64,000 nt of DNA, taken from the NCBI GenBank assembly GCA_958427355.1, contig CAUACA010000010.1:1-64000 (forward strand), in the 5' to 3' direction. Below the pieces are notes generated by a model. The model was not told the origin of the DNA. It made no database searches and saw nothing but the letters and a program-made list of their open reading frames with translations. Every line of letters starts with the position of its first letter. The stretch's first letter is position 1. This DNA is from an uncultured Collinsella sp. Its GTDB lineage: Bacteria > Actinomycetota > Coriobacteriia > Coriobacteriales > Coriobacteriaceae. The position numbers were made by a program, and so were the translations under genes. Positions 24,595-32,656 of the stretch are shown here, piece after piece.

Positions 24595-26100
24595 GTGGGG
24601 CACGAGCGTCACACCTATATCTGCATCGACCTTAAGACGTTTTACGCCAGCGTCGAGTGCGTCGACCGCGGACTCGACCCACTCACTACATGCCTGGTCG
24701 TTGCCGACGAATCGCGCGGACGCACGACCATCTGCCTCGCTATCACGCAGGCCATGAAGGACCTAGGGATTCACAACCGCTGTCGCCTGTTCGAAATACC
24801 CGATGGCATCGACTACATTAAGGCCATACCGCGCATGCAGCACTACATGGAGGTGTCGGCGCAGATCTACAGTATCTACCTGGAATACGTCAGTCCGCAA
24901 GACGTTCACGTCTACTCAATTGACGAGTGCTTTATCGACGTGACACCCTATCTGGACCTCTATCACACCGATGCGGAAGGCTTCGCCTGCATGTTGCGCG
25001 ACGAGGTCCTGGCGCGCACCGGCATCACGGCGACGGTCGGCATCGGCCCCAACCTATTCCAGGCCAAGGTTGCGCTCGATATCACCGCCAAGCACGTGCC
25101 CAGCCGTATCGGCAAACTCGACGACGAGTCCTTTCGCAAGGAGATCTGGCCCCATCGCCCCATCACTGACATCTGGGGCATCGGCCCCGGCATGGCGGCC
25201 CGTCTCGAGAAATACGGTGTCTACGACCTGATGGGCGTCGCCGCACTCGACGAGAACCTGCTCTACGACGAATTCGGCGTCAATGCCGAATATCTCATCG
25301 ACCACGCCTTCGGAAGCGAGCCGACAACCATCGCCGATATCCAAGCCTATCGCCCGCAAGCGACTTCGACCACCACAGGACAGGTGCTATCGAAGGGCTA
25401 TGCCTACGAGCAGGCCTACACCGTCTTGCGCGAAATGGTCGATGCCGCCGTACTGGACTTGGTCGATAAGCACGTGGTCTGCGACAGCATCTCGCTCTTT
25501 GTGGGCTACGCGAGCGAGCGCGCCGACATACGCCGCCTCGACGCCAGCGGTACCGCGCAATACGTGGACGGATGCGGGCACCTGCGCTCAAGCACGTCGA
25601 GCATCGAACCCACCGCAACCGCCGGCCCCGAACTCGCACCCCGTGCGCCCAAGCCCGTCCAGCGCGATGACGAACGGCGCCGCCTGGTGCGCGAAGCGCA
25701 GGCAATCGATGGCATCTTTGTGGGAGAGCATGGCGGCAAACCGCGTGGTGGCTATGCTGCACTCTTTGCGCACTCTAACGCCTCGCGAAAGCTGCCTGAG
25801 CGCACCAATTCCTTTAAGAAAATCATGGGCTATTTCGATGACCTTTGGGCGCAGACTGTCGATCCCAAACGACCGGTCAAGCGCATCAACTTGGGATTTG
25901 GCAACCTCCTGCCCGAGGAATTTACCACCATCGATCTATTTAGCGATATCGAGGCGGATGAGCGCGAGCGCGACCTGGCGCACGCCGTCCTGGCCGTGAA
26001 AGGCAAGTACGGCAAGAACGCGCTCGTCAAGGGATTAAGCTTTACCGCCGGCGCCACCGCACGCGAACGCAACGATCAGGTAGGAGGACACCGTGCCTAA
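24595..26100 (+). CDS. Y-family translesion DNA polymerase (UmuC/DinB-like)
   Basis: A 501-residue error-prone polymerase. Catalytic acids lie in CIDLKTFYASVECVD and YSIDECFIDVTPY. Thumb helix-hairpin motifs ITDIWGIGPGMAARLEKYG and a little-finger domain follow. The protein is longer than DinB and matches the Gram-positive UmuC-like group. GTG 24595 is selected for GGGAGG at four bases; earlier ATGs fall inside the SOS box. Two LexA-like sites precede it and a YolD-like gene overlaps its end by eight bases. Expect DNA-damage induction. Confidence 0.92.
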   Translation: MGHERHTYICIDLKTFYASVECVDRGLDPLTTCLVVADESRGRTTICLAITQAMKDLGIHNRCRLFEIPDGIDYIKAIPRMQHYMEVSAQIYSIYLEYVSPQDVHVYSIDECFIDVTPYLDLYHTDAEGFACMLRDEVLARTGITATVGIGPNLFQAKVALDITAKHVPSRIGKLDDESFRKEIWPHRPITDIWGIGPGMAARLEKYGVYDLMGVAALDENLLYDEFGVNAEYLIDHAFGSEPTTIADIQAYRPQATSTTTGQVLSKGYAYEQAYTVLREMVDAAVLDLVDKHVVCDSISLFVGYASERADIRRLDASGTAQYVDGCGHLRSSTSSIEPTATAGPELAPRAPKPVQRDDERRRLVREAQAIDGIFVGEHGGKPRGGYAALFAHSNASRKLPERTNSFKKIMGYFDDLWAQTVDPKRPVKRINLGFGNLLPEEFTTIDLFSDIEADERERDLAHAVLAVKGKYGKNALVKGLSFTAGATARERNDQVGGHRA

Positions 26101-26518
26101 GCCCCAACAACAGCCGATGCGGCCACCGACACCTTTTGAACGCCTAGCGGACCCCGAGGGAAGACGTCGCTCCGCCGACCCCAAGCTCACCGCTAACGGC
26201 GCCGTCCGTGCCGGCCGTGCCGCACAGTTTATGCCCTTTGCCGCCCTCACGGGATACTACGAGCTCGTACGTAAGCAGGAAATCACCGTCGAGCCAAAAT
26301 GTGAGCTCACGGAAGAAAAAGCCCTCGAACTTTCGAAAAAGCTCGAGGGCCTCAAACGTGGCGACCTGGTCCGCGTCACCTATTACGATACATACGGCTA
26401 TCGCAGCCGCACCGGCATTCTCGACGAAGTGCTTCCCGCGTTCAAGCTCCTCAAGCTCAAAGACATCGCCATCGACTTCGACGATATCCAAAACATCGAA
26501 CTGCGCGGACGAGCCTAG
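26093..26518 (+). CDS. YolD-like protein
   Basis: A 141-residue YolD-family protein with the hallmark GRAAQFMPFAALTGYYELVR and a small beta-rich C-terminal part (LKRGDLVRVTYYD, FDDIQNIEL). YolD proteins accompany Y-family polymerases in Gram-positive bacteria and are proposed to be functional counterparts of UmuD. GTG 26093 follows GGAGG and overlaps the polymerase gene, so both are SOS-controlled. Confidence 0.9.
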   Translation: MPKPQQQPMRPPTPFERLADPEGRRRSADPKLTANGAVRAGRAAQFMPFAALTGYYELVRKQEITVEPKCELTEEKALELSKKLEGLKRGDLVRVTYYDTYGYRSRTGILDEVLPAFKLLKLKDIAIDFDDIQNIELRGRA

Positions 26519-26544
26519 ACAAGGACGCGCATCCAAGGCAAGGC

Positions 26545-26928
26545 CTACAGCGTCATGACGTAGTAACCCGCATCTCTCACGGCCGTCTCGAGGACACCAC
26601 GATCAACCGGCTGTTTAGAGCGCACGCGTGCCGTGTGGTCCGCATACGTCACCGTTGCCCACACGCCATCCAGCGTATTGAGGGCATTGGCTACGTTCTG
26701 AGCGCAGCCGTCACAGCTCATGCCACCGATGAGCAGCTCATCGGTATAGGGATAGTGTGACGCATCGGTGTCCGCCACAACAACCTTTTTGGCCTTCTTG
26801 CCGCTCGTACCATCGCTGCAACAACTCTTCCCGTGTGTCGAAGCGGCAATGCGACGCAGTCCAAAAAACATGCCGACGGCAATGACGGCCAGCACGATGA
26901 GATTCGCAGGGTTGAGCAAGTCACTCAT
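26545..26928 (-). CDS. Membrane-anchored heavy-metal-associated (HMA) protein
   Basis: A 127-residue protein. One N-terminal membrane helix (LIVLAVIAVGMFFGLRRI) is followed by a Cys pair (SCCSDG), a lysine-rich linker and a CopZ-like HMA domain with GMSCDGCAQNV, the CxxC copper(I)-binding site. It probably hands copper to an exporter at the membrane. No P-type ATPase is adjacent. ATG 26928 has AAAGGGGAG. A CsoR-like palindrome lies 30 bases upstream, suggesting copper induction. Confidence 0.85.
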   Translation of the reverse strand: MSDLLNPANLIVLAVIAVGMFFGLRRIAASTHGKSCCSDGTSGKKAKKVVVADTDASHYPYTDELLIGGMSCDGCAQNVANALNTLDGVWATVTYADHTARVRSKQPVDRGVLETAVRDAGYYVMTL

Positions 26929-26958
26929 GCGCTCCCCTTTCAAGTAGCCCTATCTAGA

Positions 26959-26974
26959 TACCCCCATGGGGTGT
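26959..26974. promoter_or_regulatory. CsoR-like copper operator
   Basis: TACCCCCATGGGGTGT is a G/C-tract palindrome of the CsoR type, at the promoter position of the HMA gene. The recogniser would be a CsoR protein encoded elsewhere. Confidence 0.6.
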
Positions 26975-27036
26975 TCCCATCTTAACCCAAAATCATGTCG
27001 GTTCGGTCAATTAGTTTCCCTATTCAAACTTTTTTG

Positions 27037-27064
27037 TTGACCATGGCTTACTTTCGTGTATAAG
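27037..27064 (+). promoter_or_regulatory. Promoter of the DUF3793-flavodoxin operon
   Basis: TTGACC (27037-27042) and TATAAG (27059-27064) are 16 bases apart and start about 40 bases before the GTG start. The region upstream is A/T-rich. Confidence 0.75.
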
Positions 27065-27102
27065 TTTTCCTAGGCTAACAGTTTAGATCCGTAAGGAGCG
27101 CC

Positions 27103-27807
27103 GTGACCCGAACCATAGACATCCCCACGTTTCAGGCAGCGGTCGTGCGCAACTGCTCTCCCACGCTCGCGGGCATCAAGCCGGCATCGCTCTTTACCTA
27201 TCCAGGCACCTACGCCCACGGGGACAGTTCGACCGCAACCGAAGCCATCGCAGAACGCCGAGCACGCCTGCTCAACGTTATCGCCCAGTGCAACCGCGAG
27301 CTTGACCCGCTCGGCATCCACCTGAGTGTTTTGGTCTGGCGGCCCTGCGGAGCGCTCGTGTACGTGTACCGAGCCAAAAGCCTCACCACCTATTTCGCAG
27401 ATCCTCGCGCCCAAACGGCGCTCGCCTCGGAAGGCTACGACACGAGAGACCTTTCAACATGCCTTGTGCATTTGGCATCGCGCATCACGCTCGCAAGCAA
27501 TAACGTCGCGGAATGCGCCTGCAGCCAGACTCGATGCGCACTACCCCAGCAAGCTAGCTGCAGCAAAGACTGCACCTGCGAGTTTCCGCACGAAATAGGC
27601 TACTTCCTTGGATATCCCTACGACGACGTCCACGAGTTCATCGTCCAGCACGGCGAAAACTATAAGGTCTTTGGCGCATGGAAGGTATACACAAACGTTG
27701 AGCAGGCGCTCACGACCTTCGATTCCTATCGCGCATGCACGCAATACCTTACCTACATCTATCAACAGGGCTGCAGCTTGGCGCAACTTGCCCAGGCGAC
27801 CCGATAG
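27103..27807 (+). CDS. DUF3793-family protein
   Basis: A 234-residue cytosolic protein. The C-terminal block CEFPHEIGYFLGYPYDDVHEF and GENYKVFGAWKVYTN defines DUF3793. A Cys-rich insert (CACSQTRCALPQQASCSKDC) of seven cysteines in under 40 residues precedes it and could bind a metal. The family is often found next to flavodoxin in gut anaerobes, as here. Its biochemical role is unknown; a redox, heme or metal link is inference. GTG 27103 follows TAAGGAG. Confidence 0.85.
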   Translation: MTRTIDIPTFQAAVVRNCSPTLAGIKPASLFTYPGTYAHGDSSTATEAIAERRARLLNVIAQCNRELDPLGIHLSVLVWRPCGALVYVYRAKSLTTYFADPRAQTALASEGYDTRDLSTCLVHLASRITLASNNVAECACSQTRCALPQQASCSKDCTCEFPHEIGYFLGYPYDDVHEFIVQHGENYKVFGAWKVYTNVEQALTTFDSYRACTQYLTYIYQQGCSLAQLAQATR

Positions 27808-27853
27808 AACGTACAAACCGCGGCCGCACGCCGCACAACCGAAAGGACAACAC

Positions 27854-28273
27854 ATGAGCAAGATTGCAGTCGTCTACTGGAGCGGCACGGGCAACACCGA
27901 GGCCATGGCAAACTTTGTCGCCGAAGGCACCACGTCCGCGGGCGCCGAGCCCGAAGTCATCCCCTGCGCCGACTTCTCCGCAGACAAGGCCGCCGACTAC
28001 GATGCCTTCGCCTTCGGCTGCCCCGCCATGGGTTCCGAGGAACTCGAATACGATGAGTTCCAGCCGATGTGGGACGAGGTCAAGGAGACCCTCGGCGATA
28101 AGAAGGTCGTCCTCTTTGGCTCCTACTCGTGGGCCGAGGGCGAGTGGATGGACAACTGGAAGGCCGACGCCGATGAGGCAGGTGTCAACGTCGTCGATTC
28201 CGTCATTTGCTACGACGCCCCCGACGATGAGGGCGAGGCGGCCTGCCGCGCCCTTGGAGCCGAGCTCGCCTAG
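27854..28273 (+). CDS. Flavodoxin
   Basis: A 139-residue short-chain flavodoxin. The phosphate-binding loop WSGTGNTEAMA, the FMN ring-flanking loop FGCPAMGSEELEYDEF and VVLFGSYSWAEGEWMDNW are complete. It carries low-potential electrons in place of ferredoxin, and in this anaerobe could serve NrdG-type or other radical enzymes. AAAGGACAACAC precedes the ATG. It is in one transcript with DUF3793 and ends at a strong terminator. Confidence 0.93.
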   Translation: MSKIAVVYWSGTGNTEAMANFVAEGTTSAGAEPEVIPCADFSADKAADYDAFAFGCPAMGSEELEYDEFQPMWDEVKETLGDKKVVLFGSYSWAEGEWMDNWKADADEAGVNVVDSVICYDAPDDEGEAACRALGAELA

Positions 28274-28329
28274 CGGCAATGAGCTCCGCCCGTAACGCGC
28301 TCTGCACCAAAACACATTCGCGTCCCAAC

Positions 28330-28364
28330 AAAAACGGGAGCCGGATCACATCCGGCTCCCGTTT
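28330..28364. terminator. Bidirectional terminator
   Basis: A perfect 15-bp stem with flanking A- and T-runs (AAAACGGGAGCCGGA, loop TCACA, complement). It ends the flavodoxin operon (plus) and the amino-acid ABC operon (minus). Confidence 0.95.
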
Positions 28365-28390
28365 TCTGCTATGTCAGTCATATAAAGCGG

Positions 28391-29140
28391 CTACGAAATA
28401 TTGCCCAAGAACGCCTTGGTGCGCTCGCTCTTAGGATGGTCGAAGACCTCGCTCGGCGTGCCATCCTCCACGATAACGCCGCCGTCCATAAAGACGACGC
28501 GGTCGGCGACGTCGCGGGCGAAGCCCATCTCGTGCGTCACAACGATCATGGTCATGCCGTCACGTGCCAGATCGCGCATAACGCCAAGGACGTCGCGGAC
28601 AAGCTCGGGGTCGAGCGCCGACGTGGCCTCGTCAAAGAGCATCACGTGCGGGTTCATCGACAGGGCGCGGGCGATGGCCACACGCTGCTGCTGGCCGCCC
28701 GAGAGCTGGCTCGGCATAAAGTCGATACGCTCGGCAAGGCCGACCTTGGTCAACTCCTCGACGGCAATCTTCTCGGCCTCTTCCTTACTGCGCTTGAGCA
28801 CCTTTTGTTGCGCAAGCATGACGTTCTTTTTGACTGACAGGTGCGGGAACAGATTGAACTGCTGAAAGACCATGCCCAAGTGCGTACGCACTTTATTGAG
28901 GTCAACGCCCTTGGCGCACACATCCACGCCCTCGACAACAATCGAACCACTCGTGGGCTCCTCGAGACGGTTAATGCAACGAAGCATCGTCGATTTACCC
29001 GAGCCCGAGGGCCCCAGAACGACAACGACCTCACCCTTGTGCACATCCAGATCGATATCGCGCAGAACCACGTTATCGCCAAAAGCCTTTTGGAGGTTCT
29101 TGATGCTGACAACGACCTCGTTGGAATTCGTTTCACTCAT
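28391..29140 (-). CDS. Polar amino-acid ABC transporter ATP-binding protein
   Basis: A 249-residue GlnQ/HisP-type ATPase. Walker A is GPSGSGKST, the signature LSGGQQQRVAIARAL, and Walker B VMLFDEATSALDPE; the switch His lies in IVVTHEMGFA. AAGGAGG lies upstream. It is the third gene of an operon with the substrate-binding protein and permease upstream, 12 bases from the permease stop. The amino acid carried is not evident. Confidence 0.93.
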   Translation of the reverse strand: MSETNSNEVVVSIKNLQKAFGDNVVLRDIDLDVHKGEVVVVLGPSGSGKSTMLRCINRLEEPTSGSIVVEGVDVCAKGVDLNKVRTHLGMVFQQFNLFPHLSVKKNVMLAQQKVLKRSKEEAEKIAVEELTKVGLAERIDFMPSQLSGGQQQRVAIARALSMNPHVMLFDEATSALDPELVRDVLGVMRDLARDGMTMIVVTHEMGFARDVADRVVFMDGGVIVEDGTPSEVFDHPKSERTKAFLGNIS

Positions 29141-29152
29141 GACAGGACCTCC

Positions 29153-30514
29153 TTACAGACCGGCGATATGATCGGCGGGCGTCGCGACAACCTGTCCGGC
29201 GCTCTTGGCGGGACGCTTCTTCTTGGTCTCGGCCGTACCCAGCAGCTTCGCCTCAAGACCGCTCACCAAGCGAGCAAGCGGCAGGGTAATGACCAGATAG
29301 AACAGGGCGGCAACCACATACGGCGTGATGGAGCCCGTCGTGGCCACGATGGTGCGGGCGTTCATGACGATCTCGACCACGCCAACGGCGGCGAGCAGCG
29401 ACGTGTCCTTGTAAAGCAGGATAAACTCGCTGGTCAGCGTAGGCAGGACATTGCGGAACGTCTGCGGAATCATAACGTAGAGCAGCGTCTGGAAGGCATT
29501 CATGCCCAGGGAGCGAGCAGCCTCGTTTTGGCCCTTGGGGATCGACTGAATACCGGCACGGAAGATCTCGCACAGGTACGCAGACGAGTTCATGGCCATG
29601 ACGATAACGCCCAGCACATAGTCGTCCACTTTGACACCGGCCAGCGGCAAGCCAAAGAACGCAATGTAAATCTGCAAGAACGCCGGCGTGCCGCGGATGA
29701 TATTCACATAGATGCCGGCAAGACAACGAAGGATGCGCGACTTGGAAATGCGCATGAGCGACAGCGCAAAGCCAAAGGGAATAGCCAACGGGAATGCCAC
29801 GAGCACGATCGAGAGCGACATAAGGAAGCCCTTAAAGACGATCGGCAGGCTCTGGACCAAAATGACCGGGTTCAAGAACAGGCGGAGGAACATATTGGAG
29901 TTCCAAGCCTCGACCCACGGCTGCTCTTTAAGGTCGGCCAAGAAGTTATCAAAAGCCGTGACGCCTTTAATGTCCACCGAGGGAATCTTGGAGATCTTCT
30001 TGGTCGAGCCGTCAGCCAAGGTGTAGGTTCCGCTAAAGGCCTCGTCGCCGCCCTCGACGGGAAACGTCACGCCGTAAACCTCGACACGGAAAAAGCCGCC
30101 GGCAGGCGCCGTCTCGCCAAAGTCGATCTTGAGCGTCTGGCCATCAGCCGTGCACGTGGGTTTCATGGGCGTACGATCCATGAGGTCCTCGCCCGAGAGC
30201 ATCGTCAATCGCGTGTCATCGGTGCCAAACGTCGTGCCGTCGACAAACGTCAGCGAAAGACCGCTCAGCTCCTCGTCGGCATCGGCCTGAACTTCCCAGG
30301 TAATACGCGTCTCGGTGCCGCCGACCACAGCGCTACCCGAACCGGTGTTGGGTCGGGCGGTAATCTTTGCGGTCTCAAGCGCCTGGGCGGTCGTGGGCGC
30401 ATATGCCCCCGCGCACACCAGCGCGAGCGCCACGGCCATGACGCAGGCTAGCTTTTGGAGCAAGGCAGGCAGTGGAAAACGCTGCTCTGCGGCCCCTTTG
30501 TTCAGTCGAGACAA
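29153..30514 (-). CDS. Amino-acid ABC permease fused to an extracytoplasmic domain
   Basis: A 453-residue protein. A signal-like segment (LACVMAVALALVCAGAYA) is followed by about 170 residues of secreted beta-rich domain (TRITWEVQADADEELSG, GGFFRVEVYGVTFPVEGG). The HisM/GlnP-type permease then has FKGFLMSLSIVLVAFPLAI, NIIRGTPAFLQIYIAFFG and the EAARSLGMNAFQTLLYVMIP loop that meets the ATPase. Typical permeases of this family have 210-240 residues. TTG 30514 is chosen for its AGGAG site. The extra domain may sense or pre-bind ligand; it is not the usual periplasmic binding-protein fusion. Confidence 0.85.
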   Translation of the reverse strand: MSRLNKGAAEQRFPLPALLQKLACVMAVALALVCAGAYAPTTAQALETAKITARPNTGSGSAVVGGTETRITWEVQADADEELSGLSLTFVDGTTFGTDDTRLTMLSGEDLMDRTPMKPTCTADGQTLKIDFGETAPAGGFFRVEVYGVTFPVEGGDEAFSGTYTLADGSTKKISKIPSVDIKGVTAFDNFLADLKEQPWVEAWNSNMFLRLFLNPVILVQSLPIVFKGFLMSLSIVLVAFPLAIPFGFALSLMRISKSRILRCLAGIYVNIIRGTPAFLQIYIAFFGLPLAGVKVDDYVLGVIVMAMNSSAYLCEIFRAGIQSIPKGQNEAARSLGMNAFQTLLYVMIPQTFRNVLPTLTSEFILLYKDTSLLAAVGVVEIVMNARTIVATTGSITPYVVAALFYLVITLPLARLVSGLEAKLLGTAETKKKRPAKSAGQVVATPADHIAGL

Positions 30515-30580
30515 GGTGGCTCCTATCGTAGAAGTTGCCGGCAAAACGAGACGGAAACGCTCTCCGTCAAGAGAAGCGCA

Positions 30581-30612
30581 AAGGCCCTCTCCGCAAAACG
30601 GAAAGGGCCCGC
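30581..30612 (-). terminator. Attenuating terminator between binding protein and permease
   Basis: On the minus strand GGCCCT/AGGGCC and CCG/CGG arms enclose a short T-rich loop, followed by TTT. It probably raises binding-protein mRNA over that of the membrane genes. Confidence 0.7.
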
Positions 30613-30631
30613 GCGCAATCAAGTAGCTATT

Positions 30632-31492
30632 TTACTTGATGTTGTACTTAGCCATGAGGGCGTCAACGGTACCGTCGTCGGTCAGGTCCTTGATGGCCTG
30701 GTTGATGTCGTCCTTGAGCTTGGTGTTGCCCTGGTTAATGGCGATGGCATACTCCTCGCCGGTGCTGACCTGCTTAACCGTATGGCAGGTGTTGAACTGC
30801 TCGGCGGTCAGCTGGCTGGCAACGGAGCGGTTGGTGACTACGGCGTCGCCCTTATCGGACTGCAGGGCACTGAAGCACTCGGTGGCGTCCTTGTAGGGGA
30901 CGATCTTGGCCTTGGGGAAGTTCTCCTGGGCAAAGGCCTCGGCGGTCGAGCCAGACTGGACGATGATGGTAGCGTCGGCGTTGTTGAGCTTCTCGCTGTA
31001 GTTGTCGGCCGTGATGTCGGTGTTATCGACCTTGGTCACGATAGCCTGATCGTCCATGTAGTAGGAATCGGAGAAAGTGACTTCCTTCTCACGCTCGGGC
31101 GTGTCGGTGATAGCCGCGATGGCGACGTCATACTTGGCGCCCGAAGCAACGCCGGGGACGAGCGTGTCAAAGTCATTGTTGACATACTCGACATCCAGGC
31201 CCAGCTTGTCGCCGACAGCCTTGATGAGTTCAAGGTCAAAGCCCTGATAATCGCCGTTGTCATCCTTGTACTCAAACGGAGCGTACTCGGCAGAGGTGCC
31301 GACGGTCAGCGTACCATCCTTGACGAGCGCGTACTCCTTGGAGCCGTCGACCTTCTCGACCTTAGCGTCGTCAGAGCTGCTGGAACCGGCATCAGAACCA
31401 GAGGTGGCGTTGGACGAGCCGCAGCCCGTCAGTGCGAGGGCGAGCGCCATGGCACCCGTGGCGGCAAATGCGCCAAGCTTCTTGAGCTTCAT
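30632..31492 (-). CDS. Amino-acid ABC transporter substrate-binding lipoprotein
   Basis: A 286-residue SBP family 3 protein. The signal peptide ends in the lipobox LALTGC, a serine-rich linker follows, then LTVGTSAEYAPFEY, GFDLELIKAVGDKLGLDVEY, DVAIAAITDTPEREKEVTFS and a final ALMAKYN. It is anchored to the outer face of the membrane and delivers a polar amino acid to the permease and ATPase downstream. ATG 31492 follows AAGGAG. Confidence 0.93.
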   Translation of the reverse strand: MKLKKLGAFAATGAMALALALTGCGSSNATSGSDAGSSSSDDAKVEKVDGSKEYALVKDGTLTVGTSAEYAPFEYKDDNGDYQGFDLELIKAVGDKLGLDVEYVNNDFDTLVPGVASGAKYDVAIAAITDTPEREKEVTFSDSYYMDDQAIVTKVDNTDITADNYSEKLNNADATIIVQSGSTAEAFAQENFPKAKIVPYKDATECFSALQSDKGDAVVTNRSVASQLTAEQFNTCHTVKQVSTGEEYAIAINQGNTKLKDDINQAIKDLTDDGTVDALMAKYNIK

Positions 31493-31549
31493 AATCAGTC
31501 TCCTTCCGGTGACCTCGTTTGATTCAGAGGCCTGCAAAAACTGTTGGCT

Positions 31550-31578
31550 ATTATGCACCTGGAATTACGAATCTGCAA
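31550..31578 (-). promoter_or_regulatory. Promoter of the amino-acid ABC operon
   Basis: On the minus strand TTGCAG (31573-31578) and CATAAT (31550-31555) are exactly 17 bases apart, about 55 bases before the lipoprotein start. Confidence 0.6.
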
Positions 31579-31639
31579 TGAGAAAACTGATTGAAACAAA
31601 CCCATAACGTGAATGGAATACTCTACTTTGTGACAGTCA

Positions 31640-32506
31640 TTACTGCTGCAATGACCTTAATAATCTAATTTCAGCTGCATAACCTGCAAGTTCGTTCGGA
31701 GTCTCCAAAATAAACGGCAGCGAACACAAACGGCCATTCGATACAATATTCTGCATAACCTGCATACCGCCACCAAATTCCTCGCTGCCAAGGTATCCCT
31801 TGCCGATGCACTCGTGACGATCTTTATGGGCGCCACAAGGGTTCTTCGAATCGTTGATGTGTACGGCATGCAAGCGATCGATACCCACCACGCGGTCGAA
31901 CTCGTCGAGTACGCCGTCCAGATCATGGATGATGTCGTAGCCGGCATCGCTCACATGGCAGGTGTCCAAACAAACGCCCAGCTTATCGGACAGCTCTGGG
32001 CACTTGGCGGCAACGCCCTCGATAATGCACGCCAGTTCTTCAAAGCTACGGCCCACCTCGGTGCCCTTGCCTGCCATGGTCTCAAGCAATACCGTCGTCT
32101 GCTGTCCCTCAAACATCACCTGGCACAGCGTGTCGACAATCATCTGAATGCCGACGTCTGCCCCCTGTCCCACATGCGCACCGGGATGAAAATTGTAGTA
32201 GTTGCCGGGCAGCGCTTCCATGCGCTGCAGATCCTCGGCCATGGCCTCCAGGGCAAACTCGCGCGCCCGCTCCTTAGCGGAGCAGGGGTTATAGGTATAC
32301 GGGGCATGAGCCACGAGCGGGCCAAAGTCGTTTTGCTCCATAAGCTCGCGCAGGGCCGCCACGTCATCCATGTCAAGGTCTTTTGCCTTGCCACCGCGCG
32401 GGTTGCGCGTAAAGAACGCAAAGGTATTGGCGCCAATGGACAACGCCGTCTCCCCCATCGCCCGATAGCCCTTCGTCGTCGAAAGATGGCACCCGATCGT
32501 CAGCAT
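31640..32506 (-). CDS. nfo: Endonuclease IV (AP endonuclease)
   Basis: A 288-residue TIM-barrel enzyme that nicks DNA 5' to abasic sites in base-excision repair. The trinuclear zinc ligands are visible: LVAHAPY, YYNFHPGAHVG, LLETMAGKGTEVG, CLDTCHVSDAGYD, HAVHINDSKN, HKDRHECIG and FILETP. Length is normal. ATG 32506 is two codons inside the longest frame, with GGGGGAG upstream. A repeated hairpin lies directly before it. Confidence 0.93.
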   Translation of the reverse strand: MLTIGCHLSTTKGYRAMGETALSIGANTFAFFTRNPRGGKAKDLDMDDVAALRELMEQNDFGPLVAHAPYTYNPCSAKERAREFALEAMAEDLQRMEALPGNYYNFHPGAHVGQGADVGIQMIVDTLCQVMFEGQQTTVLLETMAGKGTEVGRSFEELACIIEGVAAKCPELSDKLGVCLDTCHVSDAGYDIIHDLDGVLDEFDRVVGIDRLHAVHINDSKNPCGAHKDRHECIGKGYLGSEEFGGGMQVMQNIVSNGRLCSLPFILETPNELAGYAAEIRLLRSLQQ

Positions 32507-32523
32507 CTCCAACTCCCCCTCAT

Positions 32524-32600
32524 CAGTTGCGGTGAAATACGGTCTATTGGTGCCTTATTTTGGCGCAAACAGACCGTATTCCACCGCAAGTTATAAAAGG
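32524..32600. repeat. Covarying hairpin repeat, copy 1
   Basis: Arms of about 20 bp (GCGGTG.AATACGGTCT with its partner) enclose a loop containing TTTGCG and AATAAGGCACC on the minus strand. Compared with copy 2 at 33689-33765 the loop and stem base are conserved, while the mid-stem ACGGTCT differs and its partner changes to match. It sits between the Gfo/Idh gene and nfo. Confidence 0.8.
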
Positions 32601-32656
32601 GGCATCAGGGACAAAGGCCTCCAGGCATTCCAAGCGCTGGTGCCATGCCCCACGCC

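Noticed and set aside
28841..30451. A 536-codon plus-strand frame opposite the amino-acid ABC genes
   Set aside because: It mirrors the permease and ATPase genes, which have all family motifs; no motif or signal in the mirror product.
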